From: Thunnus maccoyii
Lineage: Eukaryota > Chordata > Actinopteri > Scombriformes > Scombridae
Assembly: GCF_910596095.1 (NCBI RefSeq)
Contig: NC_056533.1
Coordinates: 9,051,001 to 9,115,000 of the forward strand
Reading direction: 5' to 3'
DNA: 64,000 nt
In this document: positions 35,345 through 46,866 of the stretch, one piece after another
Layout: each line of letters opens with the position of its first letter
Position numbering within the stretch: the stretch's first letter is position 1
Made by a program: the position numbers and the translations under genes
The notes under the pieces: generated by a model
The model's input: the letters and a program-made list of their open reading frames with translations, nothing else
Database searches by the model: none
Told to the model about the DNA's origin: nothing

Positions 35345-36810
35345 GCTGTACTCTGAAAGAGACCTCAGAAAGAACAAGAATGGAGGGGGTGTGGCTTTAT
35401 ATGTAGATAAAGCTTCAATTATAAGGTGGTGGAAAGCATAACAACAGCTGTTGATGACCTGCTAGAATGTATTACAATAGAAATCTGTATGGAAAAAAGA
35501 AAAATGTAATTGTGAGCTGGATCTAATATTGAAATATTTAAAAATTGGATGGAAAAAATGTTTGCAAAAACAATTTCAAAGGTTATCTTCATATGTGGGG
35601 GTATAGGCCTGTTAAATCCACATAAGCACAAAATAACTGAAGATTTTATCACTGCAATATATAGTATGATCTTATATCCAAAAATCAGTAGACCCAGCAG
35701 AATAACTTCACACTGTGCCACACTCATGGATAATATATTCACAAACATTATGGAAGACAATACAACGATTGGACTATTATTAAATGACATCAGTAACCAC
35801 TTCCCAGTTCTTGTAGTCTATGACTGTAATTATAGGGAGGTTAAAGAAGTCAATAACTTTAAATATAAAAGAGTGAGAACAGAGGAATCATGAATGCATT
35901 CAAAAATAAATTACTAACACGAAATTGGAAAATAGTATACAAAGAAAAAGATAGACAAAGCATACTGAACATTCCTAAAAATATTCAAATCATTGTATGA
36001 CAAAAAATGTCCAATAAAATAATACAATAGAAAACAAAAAAATTACAGATAGTCTGTGGATCACAAAGGGACTACAAAATGCCTGTAAAAAGAAAAATAC
36101 ACTATATAGAGAATTCATAAAGTATAGACCTGTAGAGGCAGAAAAGAAATATAGAAAATGTAAAATTAAGTTAACTAACATTATGAGGAATAAGTAAGAA
36201 GCAAAACTATGATAAAATATTAGAGGATTACAAAAGCAACATCAAAGGCATATGGAGTGTTAAACAGCATTATTAGAAATTGATCTAGAAATTCAAGTTA
36301 CCCTCAGTATTCCATTGATAATAATAAGACCATAAATAATATGGATGATATGGTTAGTGGTTTTAATAAATTCTTTATAATTGTGGGACCAAAATTGGCA
36401 GAAAAAAATCAATAACCCAGAACCAACCAAAGAGGGGACTGATGATGATTATGGGGTTAGAAATCAGAGTTCAATGTTTCTTAGAGCAGTAGAGGAAAAG
36501 GAAAGCATGGACATTGTACGTAAATCTAAAAACAAAAATTCTACTGACTGGAATGAAATTGATATGACAATAGTCAAGAAAGTCATCAAAGGAATTGCAA
36601 AACCACTAACTCACATCTGTAACTTGTCTTTCCAAACTGGTAAACTTCCAAGCAAAATGAAAATTGCAAAAATAATATAATTAATTAAAACTGGGGATAT
36701 ACACCACTTAACAAATATAAGCCTGTTTCTTTACTTTCCCAATTCTCCAAGATACTGGAAAAACTCCTTACTGAAAGACTAGACAAATTCATTGGGAAGC
36801 ATCAAAAACC
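35345..36810 (+). pseudogene. LINE ORF2 fragment: endonuclease and reverse-transcriptase start
   Basis: Endonuclease features appear in order: KNKNGGGVALYVDKA near 35,371-35,415, a YICG-like segment merging into GLLNPHKHKITEDFI near 35,610-35,650, then PKISRPSRITSHCATLMDNI near 35,680-35,740 and NDISNHFPVLVVYDC near 35,785-35,830 (the S-D/N-H-x-P end of an AP-type endonuclease). A linker follows, then the start of the reverse transcriptase: KNKNSTDWNEIDM near 36,530, PLTHICNLSFQTGKLPSKMK near 36,605, and a frameshifted continuation with FSKILEKLLTERLD near 36,745-36,785. The polymerase catalytic YADD box is not reached; homology is lost at about 36,810. Multiple stops and frameshifts make it inactive. 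The layout fits the Jockey/CR1/L2 group; the exact clade is not certain. Confidence 0.78.
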
Positions 36811-39796
36811 TGCTTGCTCTTTGCATGCCACCCTGCATGACATGGGCCAAACTCTTAAAAAGGCCACTGCATTGTATGATCATATTTGGGAAATAGCATT
36901 TTACATCTTTTCTGTATTAGTGACCTAAGTCACTTGCTGTAGTTGAAGAACTGAAAAAAGGGAAAATAGTTTTTAGACATATTGTTGCTCCCAAGAAAGT
37001 TCCATTAAGATCCATAAAAGCCTTTCTTCGACTCCCGTGGTGTTCTGTGCAGTTGTTTGCAGCAGAAAGTGAACTAAGAGCTAAGAAACATTGTAATTAC
37101 CTGCAAGTAATATATGAATGAAACATGACCGTTTGTGTCATGCTGTCTATGACACATCTCTCAAGGAATTATAGTCATTGTGATTGACTTACTTCAAGTC
37201 CTCTCTCATTGAGTGTTTGAATGACTTTGTCCTCCCCATGAGATTTCTAACCTCTTTTGCAAAAAGGCCAGAACGCAGCAATTTGACAAACACAAAAGAA
37301 TTCAATGTGCCAAGTGCAAAACTACAATAACAGTAACAATAATTCTTTGTGTAAGTGCTGAAAAGACATCAGTCCAGTTGTCAGCCAGCAGGGTCAGATG
37401 CCATGCCAACAGAGATCTTGGATAAAGTCATTTTTGAGTCTGCAGTTTATTCTGCTAACAGACAGACTGAGCCATGGTCCAGAAAAGTATGTTCTCCAGC
37501 CACAACGGACACTCTACTCAATATAACAACACATTTTTCAGCTATGGACAAGCCATCGGGGTTTAAACGGTTGTACTACTGGTTATAAAGAAGAATCTTT
37601 AACTTTCTCTTAAACAATTCCTTTATCTTGAAGGAATGGTTTTCCAGTTAGTCTCATCAAGAGTGAACACCACCCAGAATCTCCAAATCCAGGCAAAAAA
37701 CATAACATATAAATAAAAGAAAATTTGCTGTAAAGACCAAATACACAACTGTGATATGAAAACCAATGTTAAAGCGCCATCAGCGCACTTCTAGACTATT
37801 TTAAACTACTACTTGAATTGGCTTCCTATTGTGGCTTCCTTCATTTCCTGCATTATAACGATTGCTATAATTTCAGGGTTCGATCTCAGAAACACTCAAG
37901 TACTAATCAACTCCTGCTTCCACTATATCGCCTATGATCACTATGTAAAGCTTTTTTCCAGCAAACACTCTTAAGATGATATTATCAGTGAAATGTCAAC
38001 TCATTTCCAGTATCTTGTTATGAGATATCGATGCTGGAAAAGAATGTGTTATTTTGGGGCTACCAAAACAAAAGAAAATTTAAAGAAACGTCTTCAACAC
38101 TGCTGTGATTTGAAATTGTTGATGTTTGATGTTGAAACTATAGCCAGCAGCTAGTTAGTTTAACATAGTGTAATGATAGAAAATAGGGGGAAACATTATT
38201 GGCTTTACAGGGGGTCATGTGCAGGACATATTATGGACGGGGCACACGCCGTAAAAAGTGTTTTTCAATAGCAGATGAAGAATCGTAATGTTTTGAATGA
38301 GTCTCATTCAGATTTCTGCTTTAGTGATGGCAATGTGCTTTTGTGGATTATATCAACTTGAAATTACACTTTGTTCCCAGAACTTGCTATTCTTATTTCA
38401 GTGAAAGCTTGTGAGTTAGGTTTCTCTTAGTATCGTTTGTCTGATGTCATGACATCCATGCCTCTATGGGGCTAGAACAGTGACAGTTAAATTTTGGCAT
38501 CAAAAATAAAAATTTGGCATTGAAAACAAAACTTGACCTGAAAAAGGAAACATTGGCATTGAACCACTTGTAGAAAGTTGTATTGGCACTGAAAAAAGTT
38601 CCACTGAAAAATAAAACACAATCTTATTATCTTATTTTGTGTTGAGGACTTGGCAAGTTCTGGGGAGGATGCTTAATATTCGTAACCTGGAAGTATTTAT
38701 TTAAATAATTTAATTCAGAAGGTCAAGTGTCTGAAAAACAGTGAGTCTAGGTTAGTGGACAAGTAGGTAAGTATTTTGTGGGTAGGACTCTCATGGTTTA
38801 ATACCGTAAGTGAAAGTTGTGTATTCATGTTGTGTACTGGTGCGGCTGCTTATTAGCACATTAGCAGGGCAATACTGAGCTTACAGTAGCTTGCCATCAA
38901 GCCAGTTACAGGGCCCTCAGCCGCAGTTCTGTTCAAACCACTTTGGATGTGTGTATGTGTGTGTATGTGCACACGTGCACGTACATGTGTATACATGAGC
39001 GTTGGTTCACACATTTGCCAGCGCTCACGGTCCGCATGGTCACACTTTTTGGACTACACCCAGATCCTCACAGCCACAGTGATGTGGAAGATCTAATTTT
39101 TGTAACTGTGGTGCTTTCAGAAAGCATGAATTTACTCCCGCTGCCTGCATTGCTTCCAATGTAATTACAAAGATGGCCAGAGGAGAAGGAAGAGAGAGGG
39201 TGCCTGCCGCTCTTGTACATGCAGCATCTGGATTGCCAACCAAAGAACACCAAACTTTGCTGTGTTAGAGATGCAGTGATAACAAGGTGTTGCGCCAGCG
39301 CCTTGGTGGTAGGGCTGCCTTCGTGTTTACATTGGAAATTATGGAGGCAGCGGTGATAAATGCTTGCTGTGTGAAAGCACCACAGTTATAAGTCACTTGG
39401 TGGCTAATGTTAAGATAAGCGTTACCCAGCTCAGTATTGCTGTGCTAATGTGCTAATAAACAGCTGTGTTAAGCCAGGCTCAGACTACAGAAGTTTTATA
39501 ATCCTAACTGATTTTGAAATCGGGTTGCATCATGTACATAAGGAGAAACTTCAGAGATGTTTGTCTCTTTAATCCCAAATATGCACACACTACAAGATTT
39601 GAAAATAATGGTGCATCATGCACTACAGGATATTAAGATTATCGTGCCAGAGGGAGCAATGCACCACCTCACATGATCTCATGTGATCTCATGGGAAAGC
39701 AGGCGTAAACAAAATGCAGACTGTCATGGTGCAACAACTCTTTGTCCTTGAAAGTTATTTAGGCACGTTATTTAGGCAGTTGTGTTCTCGCCACTT
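36811..39796. other. No gene seen
   Basis: Contains a degenerate tandem array (38,500-38,610, separate entry), a TG/CA-rich imperfect tract at 38,947-38,998, and a decayed repeat-like segment at about 39,475-39,720 (CCAGGCTCAGACTACAGAAG and CTCATGTGATCTCATGGGAA are phrases typical of a fish MITE, only one end seen). Frames up to 77 codons carry no motif. Confidence 0.45.
38496..38612. repeat. Degenerate tandem repeat, about 20-bp unit
   Basis: The unit TTTGGCATTGAAAACAAAAC recurs with changes: TTTTGGCATCAAAAATAAAA, TTTGGCATTGAAAACAAAAC, TTGACCTGAAAAAGGAAAC, TTGGCATTGAACCAC and TTGGCACTGAAAAAAG. Five or six copies are visible, the last two separated by unrelated bases. Confidence 0.75.
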
Positions 39797-40770
39797 ATAA
39801 TAATAATAATAATAATATCTTTATTTATATAGCACCTTTAAAAACAGAGTTTACAAAGTGCTTTGACAGACAAAGCTAAAGCAGCACAATGCAAAGCAAA
39901 GACAGGACACAGAAAACAATAATAGGTCTGACAAATAAAGACAAAGAAAAACAATAAAGAGATGATAAAAAGTTTAAAAGACAATAGAAAGATGATCAAA
40001 AGACAAAATTACATAAAATCAAGTCTGTTGTCTGTATGGGTTTTAAGAAGTGATTTAAAAGAAGTTACTGATTCTGCGAGCCTTATCTCCTCAGGCAGGT
40101 CATTCCAAAGTCAAGGGGCCCTGATGGCAAAAGCACGGTCACCTTTAGATTTAGGCCTTGACTTTGGAACAGCCAGAAGTGCCCCACCTGAGGATCTAAG
40201 GCTGTGGGCTGGCTCGTACGGGGTTAACATATCTGTTATGTAGCTTGGAGCCAGACCCAGACGTGCTTTAAAAGTGATCAGTGAAATCTTAAAATCAATT
40301 CTAAAACGAACAGGGAGCCAATGGAGAGAGGCCAGAATCGGGGTGATGTGATGTTGTCTGTTAAAACCAGTTAGAAGCTGCTGCGTTCTGAACTAGTTGT
40401 AGGCGAGAGAGGGATTTTTGTGTTATGCCGGAAAGGAGGGAGTTACAGTAATCTAATCTGGAGAAAATGAAAGCATGGATGATTTTTTCAAGGTCAGAGT
40501 GGGAGAGTATTGGCTTAATTCTAGAAATGGTTCTTATTTGGAGGAAGCAGGACTGGACAACTTTTTTAATGTGTGGTTTGAAACTTAGATCTGAATCAAA
40601 CAGTACTCCTAGATTTCTGGCAGTGGGCTTCATCTAGGTGGATAAGGGACCAAGACTGATAGGGTTTTTTGGATTAGGGGGACTGAACAGTATGATTTCT
40701 GTTTTTGAGTTGTTGAGTTGAAGGAAATTTTGTGCCATCCAACAGTTGACATCGCTTATGGACAAACCTT
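39797..40770 (-). pseudogene. L2-like LINE, 3' part of ORF2 and tail
   Basis: Read on the minus strand, the reverse-transcriptase thumb region comes first: WMAQNFLQLNNSKTEIILFS near 40,750-40,690, then ARNLGVLFDSDLSFKPHI near 40,620-40,570, IIHAFIFSRLDYCNSLL near 40,480-40,430, and LSRLQLVQNAAA near 40,410-40,380. A frame break follows directly after that, and the next frame continues with TPILASLHWLPVRFRIDFKI near 40,350-40,290, APSYITDMLTPYEPA near 40,250-40,205 and DRAFAIRAP near 40,140. The 3' end is a short untranslated region with TATATAAATAAAGATATTAT and an (ATT)n tail at 39,797-39,815, as usual for L2-type elements that end in short tandem repeats. The 5' part with endonuclease and YADD is missing: a typical 5'-truncated insertion. 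Confidence 0.88.
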
Positions 40771-41033
40771 TCTTCCATCTCAGCTGTCCAATGCACCTGT
40801 ACAACAGCTTGTTGTTGTTGTTACTTTGTGGTCGCCATTTCAAAAGTCCCCTCATTCACTTGTCTCTCTCATTGGCTGTTGTGGTCCCACTTAGACAGTA
40901 GTGATGTAATCATCCAGGTTTTAAATCCTAAATATCAAACATGTTTGAAATTATCGGGGTGCCCCGATGAGTCTGCAAGCAGTTCTGGAGGTTTAAGATT
41001 GGATCTTTTTCCCTCCCCTTAATTTTAATTTAA

Positions 41034-41905
41034 AGGGGAGGTATTATGCTTTTCCTTTTTTTCAGACATATATATAATGTCACAATGTCGGATGTTCATG
41101 TTAAAAGTGGCCGACGTGTCAAATAACGAGGTAAACGTATGTTGCAGTAATCCCTGTGAGCAAAAAGCAGCAGCATCAGACTGCTCTGAATGCTTGAGTT
41201 CCAATGGTTTTTTCTACTTTCAGCCCAAGCTGACATCAGTTCGTGACACATTTCTTCATATGGACATCTCCTACGTACACAGCACGCAAGTTCGCTGCTC
41301 CACTACGGGAATAGTTACGCCAAGCCATGACGCCATTACACAGCACAGCAAAGTAAAATAAGTAGTTTACCTGTTGGAGGTGTGCTGGTTGTCTGCAGCT
41401 CTTCATGAAACATCTCACTGTGGCTGTTTCTGCTTGTACTATTCCTGCCTGTGTTATTTCTAACTGATCTGCTGAACAAACAGCTACAAATAGCTCCATA
41501 TGTTGTTGTTTCCACTGGTTTTTAGCGCCACTAACGAAGCTCCGCTAAGTCAGTGAGAGACACATTTTTACCTCACTAAAAATTTCTTCACAATAAAAGC
41601 CTCCCGTTAGTCAGTCATTTAAAAGCTTTTAATTTGAAGCAGCAAAGCAGGAAATGTTTGGTTTGCATTGATGGTAAGTTACACAACTCTGAGCTGGCCA
41701 ATCAGAACACAGTAGGCTCATCGGGAGGGGGGCCTTAAAGAGACAGGAGCTAAAATGGAGTGTAAGACAAACTGTATATATTGAGGGGCTGCATCAGGGG
41801 CCAGTATGAGATAAATGAGTTTTTTGAACTTTGAATCATGCAGAGCTACTCTAGTGGAGTCCAAAAATAAAAATTTAGAGCCAAAATTAGCGTAATAGGT
41901 CCTCT
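41034..41905. mobile_element. piggyBac-type MITE flanked by TTAA
   Basis: Inverted ends AGGGGAGGTATTATGC (41,034) and, on the other strand, AGAGGACCTATTACGC (from 41,905). Each end is flanked directly by TTAA (41,030-41,033 and 41,906-41,909), the target site of the piggyBac superfamily. It is 872 bp long with no transposase; frames of 64-94 codons inside are unrecognised. The minus-strand phrase CTCTTTAAGGCCCCCCTCCC links it to the partial copy at 7481-7735. This family is very common in percomorph fish, from my recollection of such sequences. Confidence 0.9.
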
Positions 41906-41909
41906 TTAA

Positions 41910-42390
41910 TTTTATTCTCATGATTTTTTCCCAGTTTGGTGTTAGTCACTTCAGGCCTGGACACAACTCATTGGACTACTAGGTAAGTTATACTCCTAGA
42001 ATAGAGTGCTACAGTGCTATGGCAGTGCTATTGACAAGGCTGTAATGTGGCTGTATGTGCAGGATGGTGTGTTCTGAAGTGAACAAAATATTTGGACTTA
42101 CAAACTGAACTGAAAGTAATTTCAACAGTTATAATAAAGGTGAAGTGCAGGTGATCGTTAACAGGACTTTTTAAACTTGAGCTTCAACAACAGCTTTTGT
42201 TAATGTACTAATTGTTTTGCAAAAATTGTTTAGTAAAATGCACAAATTAGTAACCCATGCTAGCTTGAACTGCCTTTAAATCGGACAAATCTATTTTAAA
42301 AAGCACATCGAGGACCTGAAATGTGAAATGACCTGAAAACTGAGCCTCCAACAGAGAACATGTAAAAAATAATTCCAGAGTTCAGCCAAA
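41910..42390. other. No gene seen
   Basis: AT-rich spacer between two MITEs. Nothing is recognised. Confidence 0.5.
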
Positions 42391-42620
42391 GCTAATATGA
42401 GACTTTTTCAGTGTGATATTAGCCAAATCAAGCAGATATCTTCCAAATGTAGTCTTTTTAGCACTAAACTCCCTGTATTTGTCACTATCCCTCTGCTCCG
42501 GCTCAGCAAGGAAACACTGTCTAGGGAAACACAAAGGAAATTTGGGACTAAAAAGTCAAACTTTGGAAGATACCCACTCGATTTTATTAACTCATTGAAC
42601 TCTGCTGAAGTCTCATTTTA
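42391..42620. mobile_element. Fold-back MITE
   Basis: The two halves are imperfect inverted copies. AAATCAAGCAGATATCTTCC then AAATGTAGTCTTTTTAG in the left arm (about 42,425-42,463) pairs with the reverse complement of CTAAAAAGTCAAACTTTGGA then AGATACCCACTCGATTT (about 42,548-42,584). The outer ends, GCTAATATGAGACTTTTTCAG and the complement of CTGAAGTCTCATTTTA, also pair. The whole is one large hairpin of about 230 bp with no coding function. Open frames of 61 and 74 codons here are artefacts. Confidence 0.8.
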
Positions 42621-42633
42621 ACTTCATCTTAAT

Positions 42634-42638
<5 letters not shown>

Positions 42639-42678
<40 letters not shown>
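42639..42678. repeat. TA microsatellite
   Basis: About 19 AT units, ending where the Tc1-like remnant begins. Confidence 0.95.
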
Positions 42679-42679
<1 letters not shown>

Positions 42680-42682
<3 letters not shown>

Positions 42683-43152
42683 GTGGGCACTGTTGGGCAC
42701 TTTAGATGTTTAGATTTTTATCCATTATGCAATGCCATCAGGGAGGTGGTTGATTGGTCCCAAATTTATTCATGACATGACAATGACTGAAAACATACAG
42801 CTGGAGTCATAGAGAACTATTTTCAGCAACAAGAAGAATGACGAGTCCTGCAACAGATGGTATGGTATGGCCCCCACAGAGCCCTGATCTCAACATCATG
42901 GAGTCAATCTGGGATTACATGAAGAAGCACCTGAGATAGCCTAAATAATAAATCCACAGAAGAACATTCTTTCTCCAAGATGGTTACAACAACCAACCTC
43001 CAAGTTACCATGAAAAATATTGATTTCATTTTTCATTCTGTTTACTGAACTTTGCATGAAGTTAATTGATAAATAAAAACTATTCATGGCATTGTCTTTG
43101 AAAGCATCCTCATTTTACTTTTAGTGCCTAAAACTTTTGCACAGTACTGTAT
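42680..43152 (+). mobile_element. Tc1/mariner-like transposon remnant
   Basis: Carries the end of a Tc1-type transposase: TGG CCC CCA CAG AGC codes for the W-P-P-Q-S that precedes PDLNIMESIWDYMKKHLR and a stop (42,868-42,936). This is the third catalytic block of the DD34E domain, and its glutamate is kept. The right end, AAAACTTTTGCACAGTACTGTA (43,130-43,151), is a Tc1-type inverted terminus; the left end GTACTGTGGGCACTG is a poor match. Only about 470 bp remains of a normal 1.3-1.6 kb element, so the first two catalytic blocks and DNA-binding domain are deleted. A second, smaller terminal TA repeat follows. Confidence 0.8.
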
Positions 43153-43166
43153 ATATATATTTGTAT

Positions 43167-43964
43167 TAGGGCTGTCAATCGATCAAAAACAATTAATAGC
43201 ACAATTTGCTGTGATTTATTGCGACTAATCACTTTTTTCTTCTTAATATTGAAAGCTTGTAATGATGGATATTAAAATGTAAAATCATGGAATGAACGTA
43301 GAATCAACACCAAGGAGGTAAATTCAAATACTATTGTTTAATAGCATGTTTTTAACTTTGAACACATATTCTCTCCTGTGAACTACATATTTCCAATAAA
43401 ACCATCAAGGCCACTGACTGTCATCTTGAAAGGCATATTTCTTATAAGCACTAACAGGACTCTAAAGTGCCCAGGCCTTTAAAGTGCCAGTTGAATTTCA
43501 AAACCATCAAGGCCATTAAAATTATATATCAGCTTAGAAGGCAATCATTTCTTATATGCACTAATATAAATGATGATTAACAACAATAAATGTATTCCAT
43601 GTTCAAGTGCCAGTTGAATTTCAACCAGATCCACAGTAGTCCATGCAAATATGAAAAAAGAACAAGGAAAGATTCTGATTCACACATGGAAGACAGAGAG
43701 AGAGTTCAAAGGGACCCCTTTTCCCTCACCAAAATTTAGCCTAATTTTGGAATGTTATTTACTCTCCTTCCCTACAAGCTAGCATGACATTGTACCAATG
43801 GATGCCTTGGGTTGCCTAGTTTCATATGATACCAGTATCTTCACTCTAGCTTTAAAAGTGAGCCTGCTGCAGCCTCTGAAAAACAGTAAATCATGTTAAT
43901 TTTTTTAATATGTTAAATATTTCAAATTAATTCAAAAACTAGTGCATTAATTTTGACAGCACTA
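43167..43964. mobile_element. hAT-type MITE
   Basis: Inverted ends TAGGGCTGTCAA at the left and TAGTGCTGTCAA on the opposite strand at the right. The 8-bp flanks ATTTGTAT (43,159-43,166) and ATTTATGT (43,965-43,972) agree at 6 of 8 positions, compatible with an aged hAT target duplication. The interior has an internal duplication: AACCATCAAGGCCA near 43,399 and 43,501, and AAGTGCCAGTTGAATTTCAA near 43,483 and 43,605. No transposase. Confidence 0.8.
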
Positions 43965-44231
43965 ATTTATGTGAAATTATTTTAGGAAAGAGATCTTTTT
44001 GCAACTAGTATTGACAGAAGAAACAACTACAACAATCAATAATGCTTTCAATGTACATATGGGCAGGTGTGTATTGCTTTAACACAAACTTAATGTGAAC
44101 TTATCCCTAAACATCTATTCAGAGAGGGCTGGCTACATTTGATGAGATGGACTTCTGTGTTTTTAACGATTGGATCTGCATTTTCCCAAATTATTTACAT
44201 ACAGCCAGTAAAGCCCATCTCTTTGTTTTTT

Positions 44232-46735
44232 CAGGTGTTGCACTTCATGTGGAGATACAAGGACTGTGGGAGAGCATTTACAAGAAGATCTGAGCTGCTC
44301 AAGCACTACAAACTGAATCATAGATATTATCGACGGGGGCCATTCATATCCATGCACTTAAAATTATGTATGTAGAATTAAGCATTGGAATGCACTATTG
44401 AGACATTTATCAAGAAATCACTCTGCCCAATGAACAGTCACCAAATCTGAATCCATGTTCACATGCCATATTTATGATCATAATCAACTCTCTACAGAAA
44501 GGGAATATTTTCAACACATCTTTCAGCATCTTAAAAATAAGCAGACTGTAACGTGTGTTCCAAAACTGTGAATATAAAACCAACATATATGAGAACTTCA
44601 AAAGTCATAAATACAGAAAACACTCTGATACAGTGAATATCGTGAGCCTGGGATAAATTCTGTTGAAGAATCTTGTGCTAGTGTTGCCAGTAATATTTCA
44701 GATGGGGAAAGTATAGAGAGCAATTTCAATTTAAATCTGCTTTTGACAATGAGGATTCTGAAAACTTGGAGGATACTGAACTTAAAACTGATTCAGTCCT
44801 CCTTAAGTTAGAAAACATCTTTCATGTGTCTACTGCAGCTGTAGATGAGCTTTCGCAGGAATTAACTATTTAAACAATTTGATTGATTCTCTTTCTCTTC
44901 TTATTACTCAAAAGACCATGAGCCAAGTATTACAAGATAATGGATGCCAGTTTGACCAGTCAGTTGTTGAAAAGCTAGCCAGTGCACTCTGTGGGACAAA
45001 CCCTGTTAAAAAAAATAATTGGAGATAAAGGTCCACTTTCCAGTGCGTAGAGGTGAACGGCTTATTATAAGAGCCACTTTAATGTAGTGGAACCAGTGGA
45101 ATACATACTGTACTTGACTGAAAGGATAGTAAGCCATTCCAGTATATTTCAATTTTAAAGTCTTAGCAGCAAATTCTTGACTGCCAGACAATCTTGGATC
45201 AGGCTGGTAATTTGAATAGTGTAGATAAATAGCCACAGAGATCTTGTCTGCAAATATACAAATCTCTCTTAGATGGTGCCTTCTTCAAAGAATTTCATTG
45301 ATATTATACATTGATGAATTTGAAATATGTAATATGGTGCATCCAAGAGGAAGCATTAAATTTGTGGTTTGCATTGGATTCTGGATAATTTACCACCAGG
45401 CTGTAACTCTGCTTTGTCCTCCATCTATTTGGCTGCTTTAATCAAAAGTAATGATCTGAAGTGCTATGGGTATGAGAAAGTGTTAGAACCTGTAATTAAT
45501 GATCTTGTAATTTTGGAACCGAGTGGGATATTTGTGACAAAGTTGGGCAAAACAGTAAAAGGCACAATTCAGTGTGTGGTTGCTGACAACCTTGGTGTAC
45601 AACCTTGGATTTGTTGAAAATTTCCTAGGGTCATACATATGTAGATTTTGCGCTGCAGAAAGATCAGAGTTCCAGACTAATGAAGTTAGAAGTGGAGTTT
45701 TTACTTTGAGAACCAAAAACATTCATGCAGATCATTTAGGAATCCTTGAGGAGAATGAATTGCCCAATTATTATAGTGTGAAATCAAAGTGTATTTTGTT
45801 AAAGCACCTGTTATAGACATTACCGCTGGGTTTCCTCTAGATATCGTGTATGATCTTTTTGAAGGAATTGTCCTTTTAAACTTGCACTTTGCCTCAGTGT
45901 ATTCATCAAAAAAAACTATAACTATAAAAAACTAAGTGGGCTGACGAAACTAATCGACCTCATCCCGTGGCTCTTAGTTTTGAATCCAAAACAATTGTTG
46001 GGGGAGATGCACATGAGAACTGAATCAAATTTTTGCCTTTGTTGATAAGCTTGTTGTCTTTCCTGATCTTACCAAGGACTCCATTGCATATCTTTAAGAT
46101 CTCTGAGCACAGAATTTGATTTCAAGAGGTTTTCCCAGACTGCAACCTTACACCAAACACCATTTCTTGGAGCATTATTCATGCTTGATCCATCAGTTCG
46201 GTCCATTCATTGCCCTATTGAAGCAAAGCATAGCTTTTTTAAAAGGGTTGCGAGGAATATCAGATTGTACATCATTTGCACACGTGTAGCTTTACAAGAC
46301 CTCCATTGGAAGTGACAGATGTTTCCACTGTCACATGAATGTTCTTAACAAGGAAATCTCAAATGCTCTGAGACATAAGTCTTAAAATATGGACAAAGTG
46401 TGACATGTAATGGACTAAACTCCAAGTGTGGGATGATCTTGATCCACGGCTCACTGGGATGACTGCCAGAGTTTAGTGAAATCATCCAAATGTTGATACT
46501 GCAGGACAAGTTAATCTTCATTGTGAAGAAGCTTAGTGGATGGCATATTGAACATTATAGAGCTTATGATCTCAAAACGTCGCCAGGCAAGGAAGTGGAA
46601 CTTATTGAGCCACAAGAACTACATGATACATACCCACTGGCAGATTACAAAATTGGAGGGATGAATCTTGTCACAATTGAGGCTATATTCATGTTAAAGA
46701 GTGAGGCATCTGAATGTGATAAGTTATTTTTTTAA
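44232..46735 (+). pseudogene. Decayed C2H2-finger protein of a multicopy teleost family
   Basis: A colinear but frame-broken gene. First come C2H2 finger remnants: YKDCGRAFTRRSELLKHYK with LNH near 44,256-44,320; HWNALLRHLSRNHSAQ near 44,383-44,428; EREYFQHIFQHLKN near 44,497-44,540; YENFKSHKYRKHSD near 44,587-44,630. Next is an acidic linker with LLKLENIFHVSTAAVDELS near 44,800-44,855. The core follows in several frames: VEPVEYILYLTERI (45,088-45,130), ISLILYIDEFEICN (45,290-45,332), SIYLAALIKSNDLKCYGYEK (45,420-45,480), VLEPVINDLV, VKGTIQCVVADNLG (45,555-45,597), FVENFLGSYICRFCAAERSE (45,612-45,670), a DIVYDLFEGIV segment (45,840-45,872), and VKKLSGWHIEHYRAYDLK to YKIGGMNLVTIEA at the end (46,511-46,690). 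I recognise this order from many uncharacterised predicted teleost proteins. At least seven frame breaks or stops; clearly dead. Function unknown; the copy number suggests a mobile or formerly mobile gene. The D-x-x-(H/Y)-D-L-x-E-G segment might be part of a transposase-like fold, which is only a guess. Confidence 0.72.
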
Positions 46736-46866
46736 GTAGGAAAACAAAAGCCAGACTCATACACTACTATTGTGTTCTTAAAACATTTATTTCATACCAA
46801 AAGCCAGAATGGTGTTTCAATCAAAAATGGTCTTTATTAATTGACCTGCAAATACTTACAGTAGGT
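46736..46866. other. Spacer with no feature
   Basis: Immediately after the decayed gene; includes AATAAA-like A-rich sequence but no convincing polyadenylation signal can be assigned. Confidence 0.4.

Noticed and set aside
35419..35790. 123-codon minus frame
   Set aside because: Antisense shadow of the LINE endonuclease region, whose motifs are on the plus strand.
39962..40243. 93-codon plus frame
   Set aside because: Antisense to the carboxyl end of the L2-like ORF2, which shows the conserved LHWLPV and APSYI motifs on the minus strand.
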